From NCBI GenBank assembly GCA_022796795.1, contig JAAWJI010000035.1, positions 1 through 45,078 on the forward strand: a stretch of 45,078 bases of DNA, read 5' to 3'. Shown here one piece after another: positions 25,800 through 34,760 of the stretch. How positions within the stretch are numbered: the stretch's first letter is position 1; the number at the start of each line of letters is the position of its first letter. The stretch is from Lachnospiraceae bacterium. GTDB taxonomy: Bacteria > Bacillota > Clostridia > Lachnospirales > Lachnospiraceae. The position numbers and the translations under genes are program-made. The notes under the pieces are model-generated. The model was not told the origin of the DNA and made no database searches. It saw only the letters and a program-made list of their open reading frames with translations.

Positions 25800-27293
25800 C
25801 TATGGCTTTGAGATATTTCCGGGAAGCTTTAGGGTAACGCAGACGCCTCGCCTGGTATTTTGGATCTGACAGGAGCCGCCGTACCGCCAGGCGATCCTCT
25901 GTACAAGGTACAATCCCAGTCCGCTGCCTCCTGTCTGACTGTTCCGGGAGGGATCTCCCCGAAAGAAGGGCTCAAAAAGATGCGGCAGAAGCTCCGGGGC
26001 AATCTGCGTCCCCTCATTTTCTACCGTTAAAAACAGGCTGTCCTCTTCTTTTCGGACACCAAAATGAATTTTGGCTCCCTCCGGCGAATAGAGAGCCGCA
26101 TTGGAAAAAAGACTGCCCAGAGCCTTTTTCAAAAGTCCCGTCTCCCCTAGGGTCCAGGCTTCCCCTGGAAGCTCTGCCTTTGCCAGCTGTCCCTTTTGCC
26201 AGAAGAGCTCTCCGTAATCCTCCAGACATTCCCGCACCAGAGCCGTCAATTCCACAGGCGTCTGGGAAGCTTCCCCCTTTTCCATGCGTGAAATCATCAG
26301 GAGCTCCCGGACCAGCCCCTCCATCTGGCTTACCACAGTCAGACTGCGGGCCAGATATTTATCCCGGTCCTCATAGACGCCCACCCGGTCCAACATTCCC
26401 CCCAGCTGCCCCTTGATCACCGTGATGGGGGTTTTCAGTTCATGGGAGGCAGCAGAAAAAAATTCCCGCTGTGCCTGTTCCCGCTGCTGTTCCCGCCGGA
26501 TCTCCTCCTGGAGGGCAGCGTTGGCATCCTGGAGCTCCTCCAGGGCCCCGGAAAGACGGTCCGCCAGCTGATCCAGACTGCGGGCCAGGGTACCGATCTC
26601 ATCCATGCGCTTCTCCCGGCACCTGCGGCTAAAATCCAATTCTGACAATCTCTGAGAAATAGCGCTCAAACGCACCACTGGCCGGGTAATAAAGCGGGCA
26701 TAGAATAAGGAGGTAAGCACAGACATGAGCAGAATCCCCGCGGCCAGCCAGGGCCAGATACGTCCCAGAGCCTCCACGGCCTGATTGACTCCATGGGTGC
26801 TGACAAATACCAGCAGCTGATAACACTCCCTGGAATCCCGAAAGGAAAAATCATACCCGATGCAGTGGACCATATATTCCTCTTTCCCGTTCTCCTCCAG
26901 GACCGGATTTTCCCGCGCCCGATCAGAGCTGGTTTCCCAGCGTCCATTGTCCTCTGTCAGCATCATATGAGCTGGGTCCATGCCTCCTGCCACATTTCCC
27001 TGGGAATCCTGAATGCTGACCGGCGCGTCATACAGAAGGGTAAACTGAGAGAGCAGAGGTCCGCAGGTCTCCAGAGTGCTGTCCTTCAGCTCATCCAACA
27101 GCTGGGCAGCCTGAGACATCAGAAGCTTCTCCCGGTCTGCAGCATAGGTGAGAGGCATGAGCCGGGCAATGAGGCCATAGGTCAAAACGCTGACCAGAGT
27201 CAGCAGAACACAGGAAACAAGAAAAATTTTTGCTGTCAGGCTACATTTCAGCTTCGTAATCCACCCGGTACCCCACCCCTCGAATCGTCTCAA
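25800..27293 (-). CDS. Sensor histidine kinase (OmpR-partner type)
   Basis: A membrane kinase of up to 497 residues. Transmembrane segment 1 (about 22-45) and 2 (about 180-200) enclose a 130-residue external sensor. A HAMP domain and coiled coil follow. The H-box FFSAASHELKTPITVIKG carries the phospho-acceptor (His284 in this numbering). The ATPase domain shows NAALYSP and GGSGLGLYLVQRIAWRYGG. The start is uncertain: TTG at 27293 is the only reasonable in-frame start and overlaps the regulator gene by 53 bases. It should phosphorylate the upstream-encoded regulator and control the ABC exporter genes. Confidence 0.88.
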   Translation of the reverse strand: MRRFEGWGTGWITKLKCSLTAKIFLVSCVLLTLVSVLTYGLIARLMPLTYAADREKLLMSQAAQLLDELKDSTLETCGPLLSQFTLLYDAPVSIQDSQGNVAGGMDPAHMMLTEDNGRWETSSDRARENPVLEENGKEEYMVHCIGYDFSFRDSRECYQLLVFVSTHGVNQAVEALGRIWPWLAAGILLMSVLTSLFYARFITRPVVRLSAISQRLSELDFSRRCREKRMDEIGTLARSLDQLADRLSGALEELQDANAALQEEIRREQQREQAQREFFSAASHELKTPITVIKGQLGGMLDRVGVYEDRDKYLARSLTVVSQMEGLVRELLMISRMEKGEASQTPVELTALVRECLEDYGELFWQKGQLAKAELPGEAWTLGETGLLKKALGSLFSNAALYSPEGAKIHFGVRKEEDSLFLTVENEGTQIAPELLPHLFEPFFRGDPSRNSQTGGSGLGLYLVQRIAWRYGGSCQIQNTRRGVCVTLKLPGNISKP

Positions 27294-27912
27294 TATACTC
27301 TACCCCCAGCTTTTTTCGAATATTTTTAATATGTGTATCCACAATCCGTTCATCCCCGTAAAAATCGTAGCTCCACACCCGATTCAGCAGGGTCTGGCGG
27401 GACAGAACCCGCCCCTGATTCTGGAGCAGTGCTTTCAACAGCTCAAACTCCCTGGGAGTCAGATCCACAGGCCGGCCGGAAACAAAGGTCTTATAGCCGT
27501 CCAGATCCAGAATCAGCGCCCCATAAGCGATCCTGCGTGATCCTCCAATCCTCATGGTCCGGCGAAGAACTGCCTCAATTTTGCGAAGCAGAACCGGCAT
27601 GGAAAAGGGCTTGGGGATGTAGTCGTCAATGCGCAGATCAAAGCCCTTCAGCTGATTCTGCTCACTGTCCAGCGCAGTCAGCATGAGAATGGGCACATCC
27701 GATTCCTCCCGAATATCCCGGCACACCTCATAGCCGTTCAGATGCGGAAGCAAAATATCCAACAAAACTAAATCCGCTCCCTCACGCCGGAATATGGTAA
27801 GGGCCTGCTCCCCATCCGAAGCAGTCCGGACCTCATAGCCCTCATGCTCCAGGTAATTCAGTAAAAGCTCCCGGATATCATATTCATCCTCCACCACCAA
27901 AATCTTTGCCAT
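27241..27912 (-). CDS. OmpR-family response regulator
   Basis: A 223-residue regulator. The receiver domain has VVEDEYD, phospho-acceptor Asp52 in LVLLDILLP, Thr in MLTALD and Lys in YIPKPFS. The C-terminal winged helix carries LTPREFELLKALLQNQG and VDTHIKNIRKKLG...IRGVGYR. The ATG at 27912 (MAKILVVEDE) has GAGGTGA 6 bases upstream and was preferred to an ATG three codons earlier. It is the first gene of the regulator-kinase-exporter block. A weak promoter candidate TTCACA-17 bp-TGTTAT lies just upstream. Confidence 0.93.
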   Translation of the reverse strand: MAKILVVEDEYDIRELLLNYLEHEGYEVRTASDGEQALTIFRREGADLVLLDILLPHLNGYEVCRDIREESDVPILMLTALDSEQNQLKGFDLRIDDYIPKPFSMPVLLRKIEAVLRRTMRIGGSRRIAYGALILDLDGYKTFVSGRPVDLTPREFELLKALLQNQGRVLSRQTLLNRVWSYDFYGDERIVDTHIKNIRKKLGVEYIETIRGVGYRVDYEAEM

Positions 27913-28044
27913 GGATCTCACCTCGCTAAAGGAAGCATAACACAGGATTATGGATTTTGTGTGAAGTTTGTCTTATTTGCCTCCTTTCTCTCTCCGGCAG
28001 GGCTTGCAGAGTCTCCACCTGCTTTTGCAGCTCTGCTCTCAACA

Positions 28045-28134
28045 CTTCTTCCCTCTCACATAAGGAAACAGCAATGGCATTTTCATTAAAGTGATCCCCT
28101 CATAGCTTCTTCCCTCTCACATAAGGAAGCAGCA
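28045..28134. repeat. Duplicated 3' end of the flippase gene
   Basis: A 29-bp segment, one mismatch, occurs at 28045-28073 and 28106-28134. The second copy is the true end of the wzx gene (coding PYVRGKK plus stop). The first copy, 61 bp downstream of it, would still read PYVRGKKC and a stop. This looks like the scar of a duplication or recombination at the cluster end. Confidence 0.75.
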
Positions 28135-29494
28135 GAAAGACCGCAGCTCCTACCCCTACGCCAACACCAATCAAGACCTGAATCCCATTCCCCATCCATC
28201 CCCCAAAAAAGAAATTCCAAATAGTAATCCCAGCCAGCACACAGCCTCCCAACAGCAATCTACCGTCCACCCGGAAGGAAATCTCCCTGCGGATGATCCA
28301 CACCCGCAAAATATCGCTGGCCCCATAGCCCAGAAACAGGGCCAGATTGGCTGCATGCACCACCAGCCTTCCAATCCCCAGATGCAGCACCACCATGTTT
28401 ACCCCGCAGGCGCACAGGGTGGACAGGAAAATCCCATCATTTCTTTTAAAGGTGGTGATGATATTTCCCAGAAAGGTATAGAGAATTCCCCCAAAGGCCG
28501 CCAGCATGCTCAAGGGCACCAGGGCCAGAGCCTGGCTGTACTGCCCGTCCACCAGCAGGGGAAAACATAGATAAATAGCCGGGATCAAAATCCCGTATCC
28601 CAGAAATAATACTGCCAGATAGAGATTCACCGCCCGGGTATAAAACCGGCCGTTCTCCTCACTCTTCTCATATTTCCCGTAGGCCAGCTCCTGCCAGGCC
28701 ATGGTAAAGCAGGAGGTGACAATCAGGAGAATCCCCGCAAATTTCGTGCCAATGGCGTAGTAGCCGTTATCCGCGTCACTGAGCCTTTGATTGATGACCA
28801 CCTTATTGTAGCCGGTGAGAAGCCAGTAGCAAAGGGAATTCACACAGAGGGGAAGGGAGAACCGCAGCAGCTCCCGGATGGTTCCCCTCTCCAGGTAGTC
28901 CCTTCGAAATCCGGGAAACAGATGCACCTTTCCCTCCAGCATCACACACTGAACCAGAATTCCTGCCCCAAAGGACACATAGAGGGCGCTGTAATCCATG
29001 CGGGCCAGCATCAGAAGCCCCACATTTAGCAGGGCATTGCACAGGGTGGACACGATCCCCGACAGGGCAAAATAAAAATTCCAGCCATAGGCCCGGGCCA
29101 AATATCCGTACAGGTTCTGCAGGCACAGACAGAAGCCGTAGAGAATCACGCCCGGCAGATATTCGATCCCAATCCAGGCCCCAAACAGCAGCATGCTTCC
29201 TGTATACAGCAGGGTAGAGCCTGCAAAAATAGCAGCACCGCAGTAGACCACCTGCTGTTTATCCTGTTCCTGTTTACGCTCAAAGAAAAACCGCATGATC
29301 CCGGTCCAGATATCCAGGAAGAAAAAGGAGGAGAACAGGGTGGCATAGGTGATATTCACATCATAGATGCCGTAGGCCTCAGGCGGCAGATATTTGGTGT
29401 ACAGGGGCAGCAGCAAAAAGGAAACCAGCTTGGAGCCAATGGTTCCGAAGAGGTAGACCAGGGTTCCCTTTGTTAACTTTTTCAGTTCATTCAT
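28100..29494 (-). CDS. Polysaccharide flippase (Wzx/MATE-like)
   Basis: A 464-residue integral membrane protein with about 12-14 hydrophobic segments and few charged loops. The N-terminus LTKGTLVYLFGTIGSKLVSF and LLPLYTKYLPPEAYGIYDV are hallmarks of the polysaccharide-transport (Polysacc_synt) family. It should move lipid-linked oligosaccharide units across the cytoplasmic membrane. The ATG at 29494 overlaps the preceding polymerase-like gene by ATGA. It is the last gene of the cluster. Confidence 0.9.
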   Translation of the reverse strand: MNELKKLTKGTLVYLFGTIGSKLVSFLLLPLYTKYLPPEAYGIYDVNITYATLFSSFFFLDIWTGIMRFFFERKQEQDKQQVVYCGAAIFAGSTLLYTGSMLLFGAWIGIEYLPGVILYGFCLCLQNLYGYLARAYGWNFYFALSGIVSTLCNALLNVGLLMLARMDYSALYVSFGAGILVQCVMLEGKVHLFPGFRRDYLERGTIRELLRFSLPLCVNSLCYWLLTGYNKVVINQRLSDADNGYYAIGTKFAGILLIVTSCFTMAWQELAYGKYEKSEENGRFYTRAVNLYLAVLFLGYGILIPAIYLCFPLLVDGQYSQALALVPLSMLAAFGGILYTFLGNIITTFKRNDGIFLSTLCACGVNMVVLHLGIGRLVVHAANLALFLGYGASDILRVWIIRREISFRVDGRLLLGGCVLAGITIWNFFFGGWMGNGIQVLIGVGVGVGAAVFLLLPYVRGKKL

Positions 29495-30615
29495 CTGATA
29501 AAATCCTCTTGTATGGCACAGGTCAGCAGCACAAAAAAGATCCCATTATAAATTCCTGCGCAGTAAAAGGTCTCGGCTGCGCCTACCACCATCATGGCAA
29601 TCACTCCTGCATAGGGCATCCAGGCAGCCTTTTCTCCATTTTCCCATTTCTCCAGACCACTCATCCTCCTGAGAAGCAAATACAGAACCAGGGCAAAAAC
29701 CAGGATTCCATGAACCCACAAAAGGCTCAGCAGGGTATTGTGGGCCTCCAGCCCGGACCAGTTTGGAATGGCATTTATAAAATCAGAGCCGATTCCCGTC
29801 AAAGGCTTTTTAAGCCAAGCATTCCAAAATTCAATCCAGGCAATCTCCCGGCCGCTTAATATATTCAGGGGGATCACCTGACCGCCAACCACGAAATTAT
29901 GGGCATACAGCCAGGAAAAAGGAATGGTAATCAGCATGGCTCCCGCCGTGACACCCAGGGTCAAGAGGCGTTTCACCCACTTTCTTGATGCAAGCAGTGG
30001 ACCCAGGAAATACAACGCAAAAAAGAGCAGAAACCCATAGAATCCACTGCGTGCATGGTAATACCTGGCCACGCCCATCCCAAGAATTCCCAGGAAAACC
30101 TCTGCAGTCAATAGCCACAACCGGGCCTTGGGATAAAACCGCTTTCCCTCCTCCAGGCCCAGACAGATGAGGAGAAACAGACCAAGCTCAATCATTCCTG
30201 GGGTATTGATATTATATTCCGTCTCCTTCACAAACCACCAGCCTGCATAATAGGGAACACAAAGAGCAGCCAAAAGTATCTTCTGCATTCCGGTAAACCG
30301 GATTTTGTCGGATAAATACAGCATCAGGAAAAAGCCGCCGATGGTAAATATGGCTCCCTTTCCGGATTTCACTAAAAATATATTAAGGAGGGCCAGAAGA
30401 CAGCCGACAGTCACAAGCTGCCCCTCCCGATCCCGGAAAAAGTTCCGGATTCCCACAGTTCCAACCAGGGAAATTGCCAGAATCACGCAGAATATTGGGG
30501 TTGCAAAGGCAATCCCCGCCAGATATCCGGTCCGGAAAAACCAGCACAGATAAATAAAAAAGACCAGGGTGCCCAAGATGAGCCAGCTCCACAGATCTCC
30601 TCGTTTTTCTTTCAT
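29491..30615 (-). CDS. O-antigen ligase/polymerase-like membrane protein (Wzy-like)
   Basis: A 374-residue multi-spanning protein with about ten hydrophobic segments. A large external loop near residues 260-300 holds SGREIAWIEFWNAWLKKPLTGIGSD and then EAHNTLLSLLWVHG, the Wzy/WaaL (Wzy_C) pattern with a conserved His in the HN motif. It probably polymerises repeat units on the outer face of the membrane. The ATG at 30615 follows GAGGTGG by 6 bases; the open frame upstream has no ribosome site. It overlaps wzx by 4 bases. Confidence 0.85.
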   Translation of the reverse strand: MKEKRGDLWSWLILGTLVFFIYLCWFFRTGYLAGIAFATPIFCVILAISLVGTVGIRNFFRDREGQLVTVGCLLALLNIFLVKSGKGAIFTIGGFFLMLYLSDKIRFTGMQKILLAALCVPYYAGWWFVKETEYNINTPGMIELGLFLLICLGLEEGKRFYPKARLWLLTAEVFLGILGMGVARYYHARSGFYGFLLFFALYFLGPLLASRKWVKRLLTLGVTAGAMLITIPFSWLYAHNFVVGGQVIPLNILSGREIAWIEFWNAWLKKPLTGIGSDFINAIPNWSGLEAHNTLLSLLWVHGILVFALVLYLLLRRMSGLEKWENGEKAAWMPYAGVIAMMVVGAAETFYCAGIYNGIFFVLLTCAIQEDFIR

Positions 30616-30659
30616 GTTGTTCCACCTCTCTAACTCTATTGCATCTTTCATTAATATGT

Positions 30660-30705
30660 GCAAATCCATTTAAACTTCGCTGCACCACTGGGATTCACTC
30701 AACTC
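30660..30705. repeat. Degenerate copy of the intergenic palindromic element core
   Basis: GCAAATCCATTTAAACTTCGC and GGGATTCACTCA here match the core of the 15919-16051 element (GCAAATCCATTTAAAATTCGC and GGGATTTGCTCA) in the same orientation. The GTTACTG ends are missing. It lies in the short spacer between two capsule genes. Confidence 0.6.
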
Positions 30706-30717
30706 TTCCTCATCCTC

Positions 30718-32766
30718 TTAAATCTTCAGGACCTTCCACAAGGTCCGCTGTAGCTCCAGGGTTCTCTGGCCCGCCGACAGCTTCCGAAGATCCAGACTGT
30801 CCCGCAACCGCTGATTATTTTTCCTTCCCTCCAGCAAAAGCCCCAGCTTTCTCTCAATCTCCTCCACATCCTCCACGTCCCAGATCACGTCATCCTCCTC
30901 ATAGGCAAGCTCTGACAGGGCTCCCACATTCTGGCTGATCAGGCAGTCACAGCCCTGCAAAACCGCCTCCAGCACAGCCAGGCCAAAGGTTTCCAGATAG
31001 CTGTTCTGCACATAAATCTGGCTTTCCTGCAAAAGCCCAAGCACCTGCTCATGAGGCAGGCTTCCCAGGTATTCTACGCAGTCGTATCTTCGAATCTCCT
31101 CCGTGTCCCTTCCATTCGCTCCGGCGATCAAAAGACGAACCTGTCCCTCATGCTTCCGATTCCAGCTTTCTACCGCCCTGCACAGAGGCAGCATGTTTTT
31201 CTCCGGCACGCCGCCTCCCAGGGACAAAATCTGAGACGTTCTCTTGCTTTTTCCATATCCGGATTCTTCTGCTCTTTCTGACTCTCTCTTACGATCTCCT
31301 AAATCAGTTCCCGATTCCTGCCACCACTTTTCCAGCTCCACCCCGTTGGGGGCGCAGGCTGTTTTTCCGGCATATGGGGGATACTGCGCCTTTACCCAGT
31401 TGCAAAAGCTCTGGGAAACTGCCAGGATGCAGTCCGCCTCCTTTAGAATCGCCTCTTCCAGAAGCGCCTTCCGACTCTTCTTCTGCTCGCTGGTCTCACT
31501 CTCATTCGCTGTACCGCTTTGCACCGAATCACAGACCCTTTTTCCCTCACTGGTCTCACTTTCATTCACTGTACCGCTTTGCACCAAATCACAGACCCTT
31601 TTTCCCTCACTGGTCTCACTCTCATTCGCTGTACTTCTTTGCAGCGAATCACAGATCCTTTTTCCCTCATTGATCTCACTCTCATAGGCCACGCACCCAT
31701 GCATAACATAGGCGCTCTTCCTGCCTCTCCGGGAAGCAGCCCGGATTCCCAGCAGGCACTGCCGGGACAGGCCGGAGCACAGCACGATCCCGGCCTTTCG
31801 GCTCTTCCAGAGAATTTCCAGTGCCTGGCCCGTCCTTCCTCTGCTTTTCACATACAGGGTATCCGCCGGCAGATGCCAAAGAAGCTGTCTCGTCACCTTC
31901 CCCGGGCCGTTTAGGGAGTGGGAATCCCCGATGAGAAAAATCCGCAGTTTCTCATACTCCCTCTGTCCAAGCCTCATCTGCTTCCAAGCATTTTGGAGGG
32001 TGTTTTCCTGTTCATATCGGGAATATTTGCGCAACAGAAACTGAAGCTCCAGCAGGGAAGGCCAAATACCCCTGGTAGCTCCCATGGCTGCGAAGGCCGC
32101 GCCCTTATCCCGGAAAAAGGTATCCGTGTACCCCCGAAACCAGGTAGACTGGGAGGGCAGAAGCTCTGCGATCTGCAGAGGCAGGTAGAGAATCTTCAAT
32201 CCCCGCTTCAGGCAGGCATAGAGCAGAATACTCTCCTCCCCCATAGAAAACCGGCTGCCCGCCCCAAACAGCTCCGGAAAGTGAATCCCATCCAGGGACT
32301 TCCTGCGAAAAGTAATCTCCGGAGAGCCTGCCTTCATGCTGGTCACAGAATGTAAATATCGAGGTTTTTCATAGTAGGGGCTGGGCTTCTCCTCCCCCTT
32401 CACAAAAAACACAATCACGTCCGCCTCCGGATGCTCCTCATAGCTTTGGAGAATCCGGGATTCATAATGGTCCACATACCGGACATCGTCATCGCACAAG
32501 GCGCAGATCTCCCCCTCAGAATAGGACAGGGCCATGTTCCGGCTCCTGCTTAAGCCTCGCTCTGTGGTCTCAATATATTGAATTCTCCGGACTTCAGGCT
32601 TTGAACAGCCGGAAGCAGGATCGGGAATGACTTCCTCATAGATGGTTTGGACAGCCTCCCGGTCACACTGATTGACCAGGACACAATTTCCACGGATTTT
32701 CAGTTTTTTCAGGAGCTCCTGGTATCCGTTCAGGTGCATGGCCGATATTAAAATGTCAAGCTTCAT
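30718..32766 (-). CDS. Fused GT2-like and GT4-like glycosyltransferase
   Basis: A 682-residue cytoplasmic protein with two domains. Residues 1-270 look like a GT-A glycosyltransferase: ERGLSRSRNMAL, then the acidic metal site ALCDDDVRY, and a GEESILLYA block. Residues about 275-682 are GT-B, family 4-like: GDSHSLNGPGKVTRQLL, CAPNGVE, LSLGGGVPEKN, and the E-x7-E region ETFGLAVLEAVLQG. Between the Rossmann lobes, residues about 361-428, are 20-residue tandem repeats (ESETSEGKRVCD..QSGTAN) with no counterpart expected in the family. The fusion would add two sugars with one polypeptide. The ATG at 32766 follows AGAGG. Confidence 0.88.
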   Translation of the reverse strand: MKLDILISAMHLNGYQELLKKLKIRGNCVLVNQCDREAVQTIYEEVIPDPASGCSKPEVRRIQYIETTERGLSRSRNMALSYSEGEICALCDDDVRYVDHYESRILQSYEEHPEADVIVFFVKGEEKPSPYYEKPRYLHSVTSMKAGSPEITFRRKSLDGIHFPELFGAGSRFSMGEESILLYACLKRGLKILYLPLQIAELLPSQSTWFRGYTDTFFRDKGAAFAAMGATRGIWPSLLELQFLLRKYSRYEQENTLQNAWKQMRLGQREYEKLRIFLIGDSHSLNGPGKVTRQLLWHLPADTLYVKSRGRTGQALEILWKSRKAGIVLCSGLSRQCLLGIRAASRRGRKSAYVMHGCVAYESEINEGKRICDSLQRSTANESETSEGKRVCDLVQSGTVNESETSEGKRVCDSVQSGTANESETSEQKKSRKALLEEAILKEADCILAVSQSFCNWVKAQYPPYAGKTACAPNGVELEKWWQESGTDLGDRKRESERAEESGYGKSKRTSQILSLGGGVPEKNMLPLCRAVESWNRKHEGQVRLLIAGANGRDTEEIRRYDCVEYLGSLPHEQVLGLLQESQIYVQNSYLETFGLAVLEAVLQGCDCLISQNVGALSELAYEEDDVIWDVEDVEEIERKLGLLLEGRKNNQRLRDSLDLRKLSAGQRTLELQRTLWKVLKI
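31483..31686. repeat. 60-bp in-frame tandem repeat inside a glycosyltransferase gene
   Basis: Three full 60-bp units (31501-31560, 31561-31620, 31621-31680) plus partial units on both sides. Neighbouring copies differ at only a few positions. The period equals 20 codons, so frame is kept, giving a hydrophilic loop rich in Ser, Glu, Lys and one Cys per unit. Confidence 0.95.
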
Positions 32767-32841
32767 ATTCAGTTACCTCTTTTTTGCCCGTCTTTTTAGG
32801 GCATCCTGGTATACCCTTGTGGGGTTACCTCTGCATTTAGC

Positions 32842-32888
32842 AAAAAGACTCCCCGCCAGAATCATTCTTTTCTGGCAGAGAGTCTTTT
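32842..32888 (-). terminator. Terminator of the inserted ATPase gene
   Basis: Minus-strand hairpin with arms AAAAGACTC (32843-32851) and GAGTCTTTT (32880-32888), extended by inner GCCAGAA/TTCTGGC pairing, and ending in TTTTTG. It lies 22 bases after the ATPase stop. It isolates that gene from the downstream glycosyltransferase, though read-through would be needed for the capsule operon. Confidence 0.8.
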
Positions 32889-32909
32889 CTCTTTCTCAAA
32901 CTTCCCATT

Positions 32910-34607
32910 TTATCCAATCAATACGTTTTTTCCCTGGAAGGCAAAGCCATAACAGCGGATCTGATTTTCAGGGATTCCACGCGCTGCAAGCCCAGCGGCG
33001 TACTGCTTCTCCCGAATCTGCTCCAAAGCCGCCTGAATCGTATCCTCCAAGGTTTCCTCCCGTCTTTCGCTTCGCACCTTGAATTCCAGAATGATGGCGT
33101 CATCCTCCTTGGGATTCCTGGGCTCCAGCATCACATCATACCTTCCAAAGCCGCTTTCCCGGTTGGAGGTCACTACATACCGGCCCTGCAAATCCACCAG
33201 AAGTCCCAGGACAAAACCATGGTAGAATCGTTCCGGCTCCTCTCCGGAGTGCCCGTCCGCCGTATCAAAATAACTGAATGTATTCAGAGTAATCCGGCTC
33301 ATGTAAATATTCATGCTCTCCACATCATGAGACAAAAGTGCCTGTATAAAACGGTTATAATCTGACTTTCTCTTAGAAAACCAGCCGCTTACCATCCCCT
33401 CAAACATTCTTTTCACTTCATAATTGGTAAGTGTCAATTCATACTTGGGTTCTTCCCATTCTGGCAGACCACTGTAATCCTCAAAGGAAAGCACCTTCAA
33501 ATATCCGCTGGCCAAAAGCAGGCTCCACATAGCCTCCTCATTCTCTGAAAGCTGATCGTACACAATCTGCTCATCAATGACACATCGGATACTCTGTCCT
33601 AGCAAAAGCTGTTCAAACCGTTCCTTTGTATCACTGTTCCCTTCCCGCAGCAGCTTTCCAACCAGGCTGTTGGAGCTTGTGTTTGCCCAATAGGTTGTCA
33701 TTTTTCCAGTATCAAGGAAATTCAAAATCGACCAGGGATTATAAATATCTTTGTGCTCTCCGAAAATAAAGCCGTCATACCAAAACTTTATCTCTGTCTT
33801 TTGACTGGAAAATCCATATTTGTCCAGTGCTGTAAATACCTCCTCCTCTGTAAAACCAAAGAATTCCGCATATTCATCAGATGTAGTCGTCACCACTTTT
33901 AGATTATTCAAATCAGAAAAGATAGACTCTTTGCTAACCCTGGTAATCCCCGTCATAATCGCCCGTTCCAGACAGGGATTTGTCTTAAAGGTAGAGTTAA
34001 ACAGGCTCCTGGTAAAGCCCACCAGCTCCTCCCAATACCCATACACATAACTTTCCTGCATAGGCGTATCATACTCATCCAGCAGAATAATCACCTTTTT
34101 GCCATAACAACGCCAAAGGAAACCTGAAAGCTGATACAGAGAAGACGTGGCATCTGTGTTGCTGATTTTTTCCGCCAGAATCCGGTCAAAAAAGGCGCGG
34201 TCAGCATCAATCAGCGCCTCATGATCCCGGAGATATGCGTATTTGATATAGAGATCTCTGATAATCTCACAAATCTTCTCTCTGGCATCCACATAATTCG
34301 TTTCCTTCACTCTGGCAAAGGACAGACTGATCACCGGATATGTGCCTTGAAGTTTTCTGTACTTTTCCTCCTCCCAAATAGAAAGCCCCTGAAATATTTC
34401 TCCCTGCCCTGCATAGTTCAGAGAAAAAAATCGCTCCACCATACTCATATTCAGCGTCTTTCCAAAACGCCGGGGACGGGTAATCAGAGTAGCCCGGTCC
34501 TCTCTCTCCCACCACTCTTTGATAAAAGGAGTTTTGTCAATATAAAAGCAATTCTTCTGTATCAAATCCTCAAAGCAATCAATTCCGATTGCCACGGTCT
34601 GCTGCAT
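32910..34607 (-). CDS. AAA-ATPase-like protein with C-terminal PD-(D/E)XK nuclease domain
   Basis: A 565-residue protein of the widespread AAA-ATPase_like/PDDEXK_9 family. The N-terminus GIDCFEDLIQKNCFYIDKTPFIK leads to a P-loop-like LITRPRRFGKTLNMSM (about 42-56) and a Walker B LLDEYDTPM. The C-terminal domain has GRYDVML and, after a short spacer, AIILEFKV, the Asp and Glu-x-Lys of PD-(D/E)XK nucleases. The biological role is unknown; the family is often multicopy in gut Firmicutes and Bacteroidetes. The ATG at 34607 has GGAGGTG just upstream. It has a perfect consensus promoter and its own terminator, so it is an independent unit inside the capsule cluster. Confidence 0.88.
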   Translation of the reverse strand: MQQTVAIGIDCFEDLIQKNCFYIDKTPFIKEWWEREDRATLITRPRRFGKTLNMSMVERFFSLNYAGQGEIFQGLSIWEEEKYRKLQGTYPVISLSFARVKETNYVDAREKICEIIRDLYIKYAYLRDHEALIDADRAFFDRILAEKISNTDATSSLYQLSGFLWRCYGKKVIILLDEYDTPMQESYVYGYWEELVGFTRSLFNSTFKTNPCLERAIMTGITRVSKESIFSDLNNLKVVTTTSDEYAEFFGFTEEEVFTALDKYGFSSQKTEIKFWYDGFIFGEHKDIYNPWSILNFLDTGKMTTYWANTSSNSLVGKLLREGNSDTKERFEQLLLGQSIRCVIDEQIVYDQLSENEEAMWSLLLASGYLKVLSFEDYSGLPEWEEPKYELTLTNYEVKRMFEGMVSGWFSKRKSDYNRFIQALLSHDVESMNIYMSRITLNTFSYFDTADGHSGEEPERFYHGFVLGLLVDLQGRYVVTSNRESGFGRYDVMLEPRNPKEDDAIILEFKVRSERREETLEDTIQAALEQIREKQYAAGLAARGIPENQIRCYGFAFQGKNVLIG

Positions 34608-34713
34608 AGACACCTCCCATGCATCTGCTCGAAATTTTGTCACGCCTTTGAGCTTCAATTCCCTTCCTCCGCCAGATTTTTTGATCTGCTTCGGTAGATT
34701 GGGATATGCTTTT

Positions 34714-34742
34714 ATTATAGGTGGATCTATTTTTTCTGTCAA
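34714..34742 (-). promoter_or_regulatory. Perfect consensus promoter of the AAA-ATPase gene
   Basis: TTGACA (34737-34742), 17 bp, TATAAT (34714-34719) on the minus strand. It lies immediately after the end of the upstream glycosyltransferase gene (34761) and about 100 bases before the ATPase start. Confidence 0.85.
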
Positions 34743-34760
34743 CAACGAGATCAAGCTTCC

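Noticed and set aside
31483..31686. Regular 60-bp repeats that could suggest a CRISPR array
   Set aside because: The whole unit repeats with no unique spacers, it is in frame in a glycosyltransferase, and no cas genes are near. It is a coding minisatellite.
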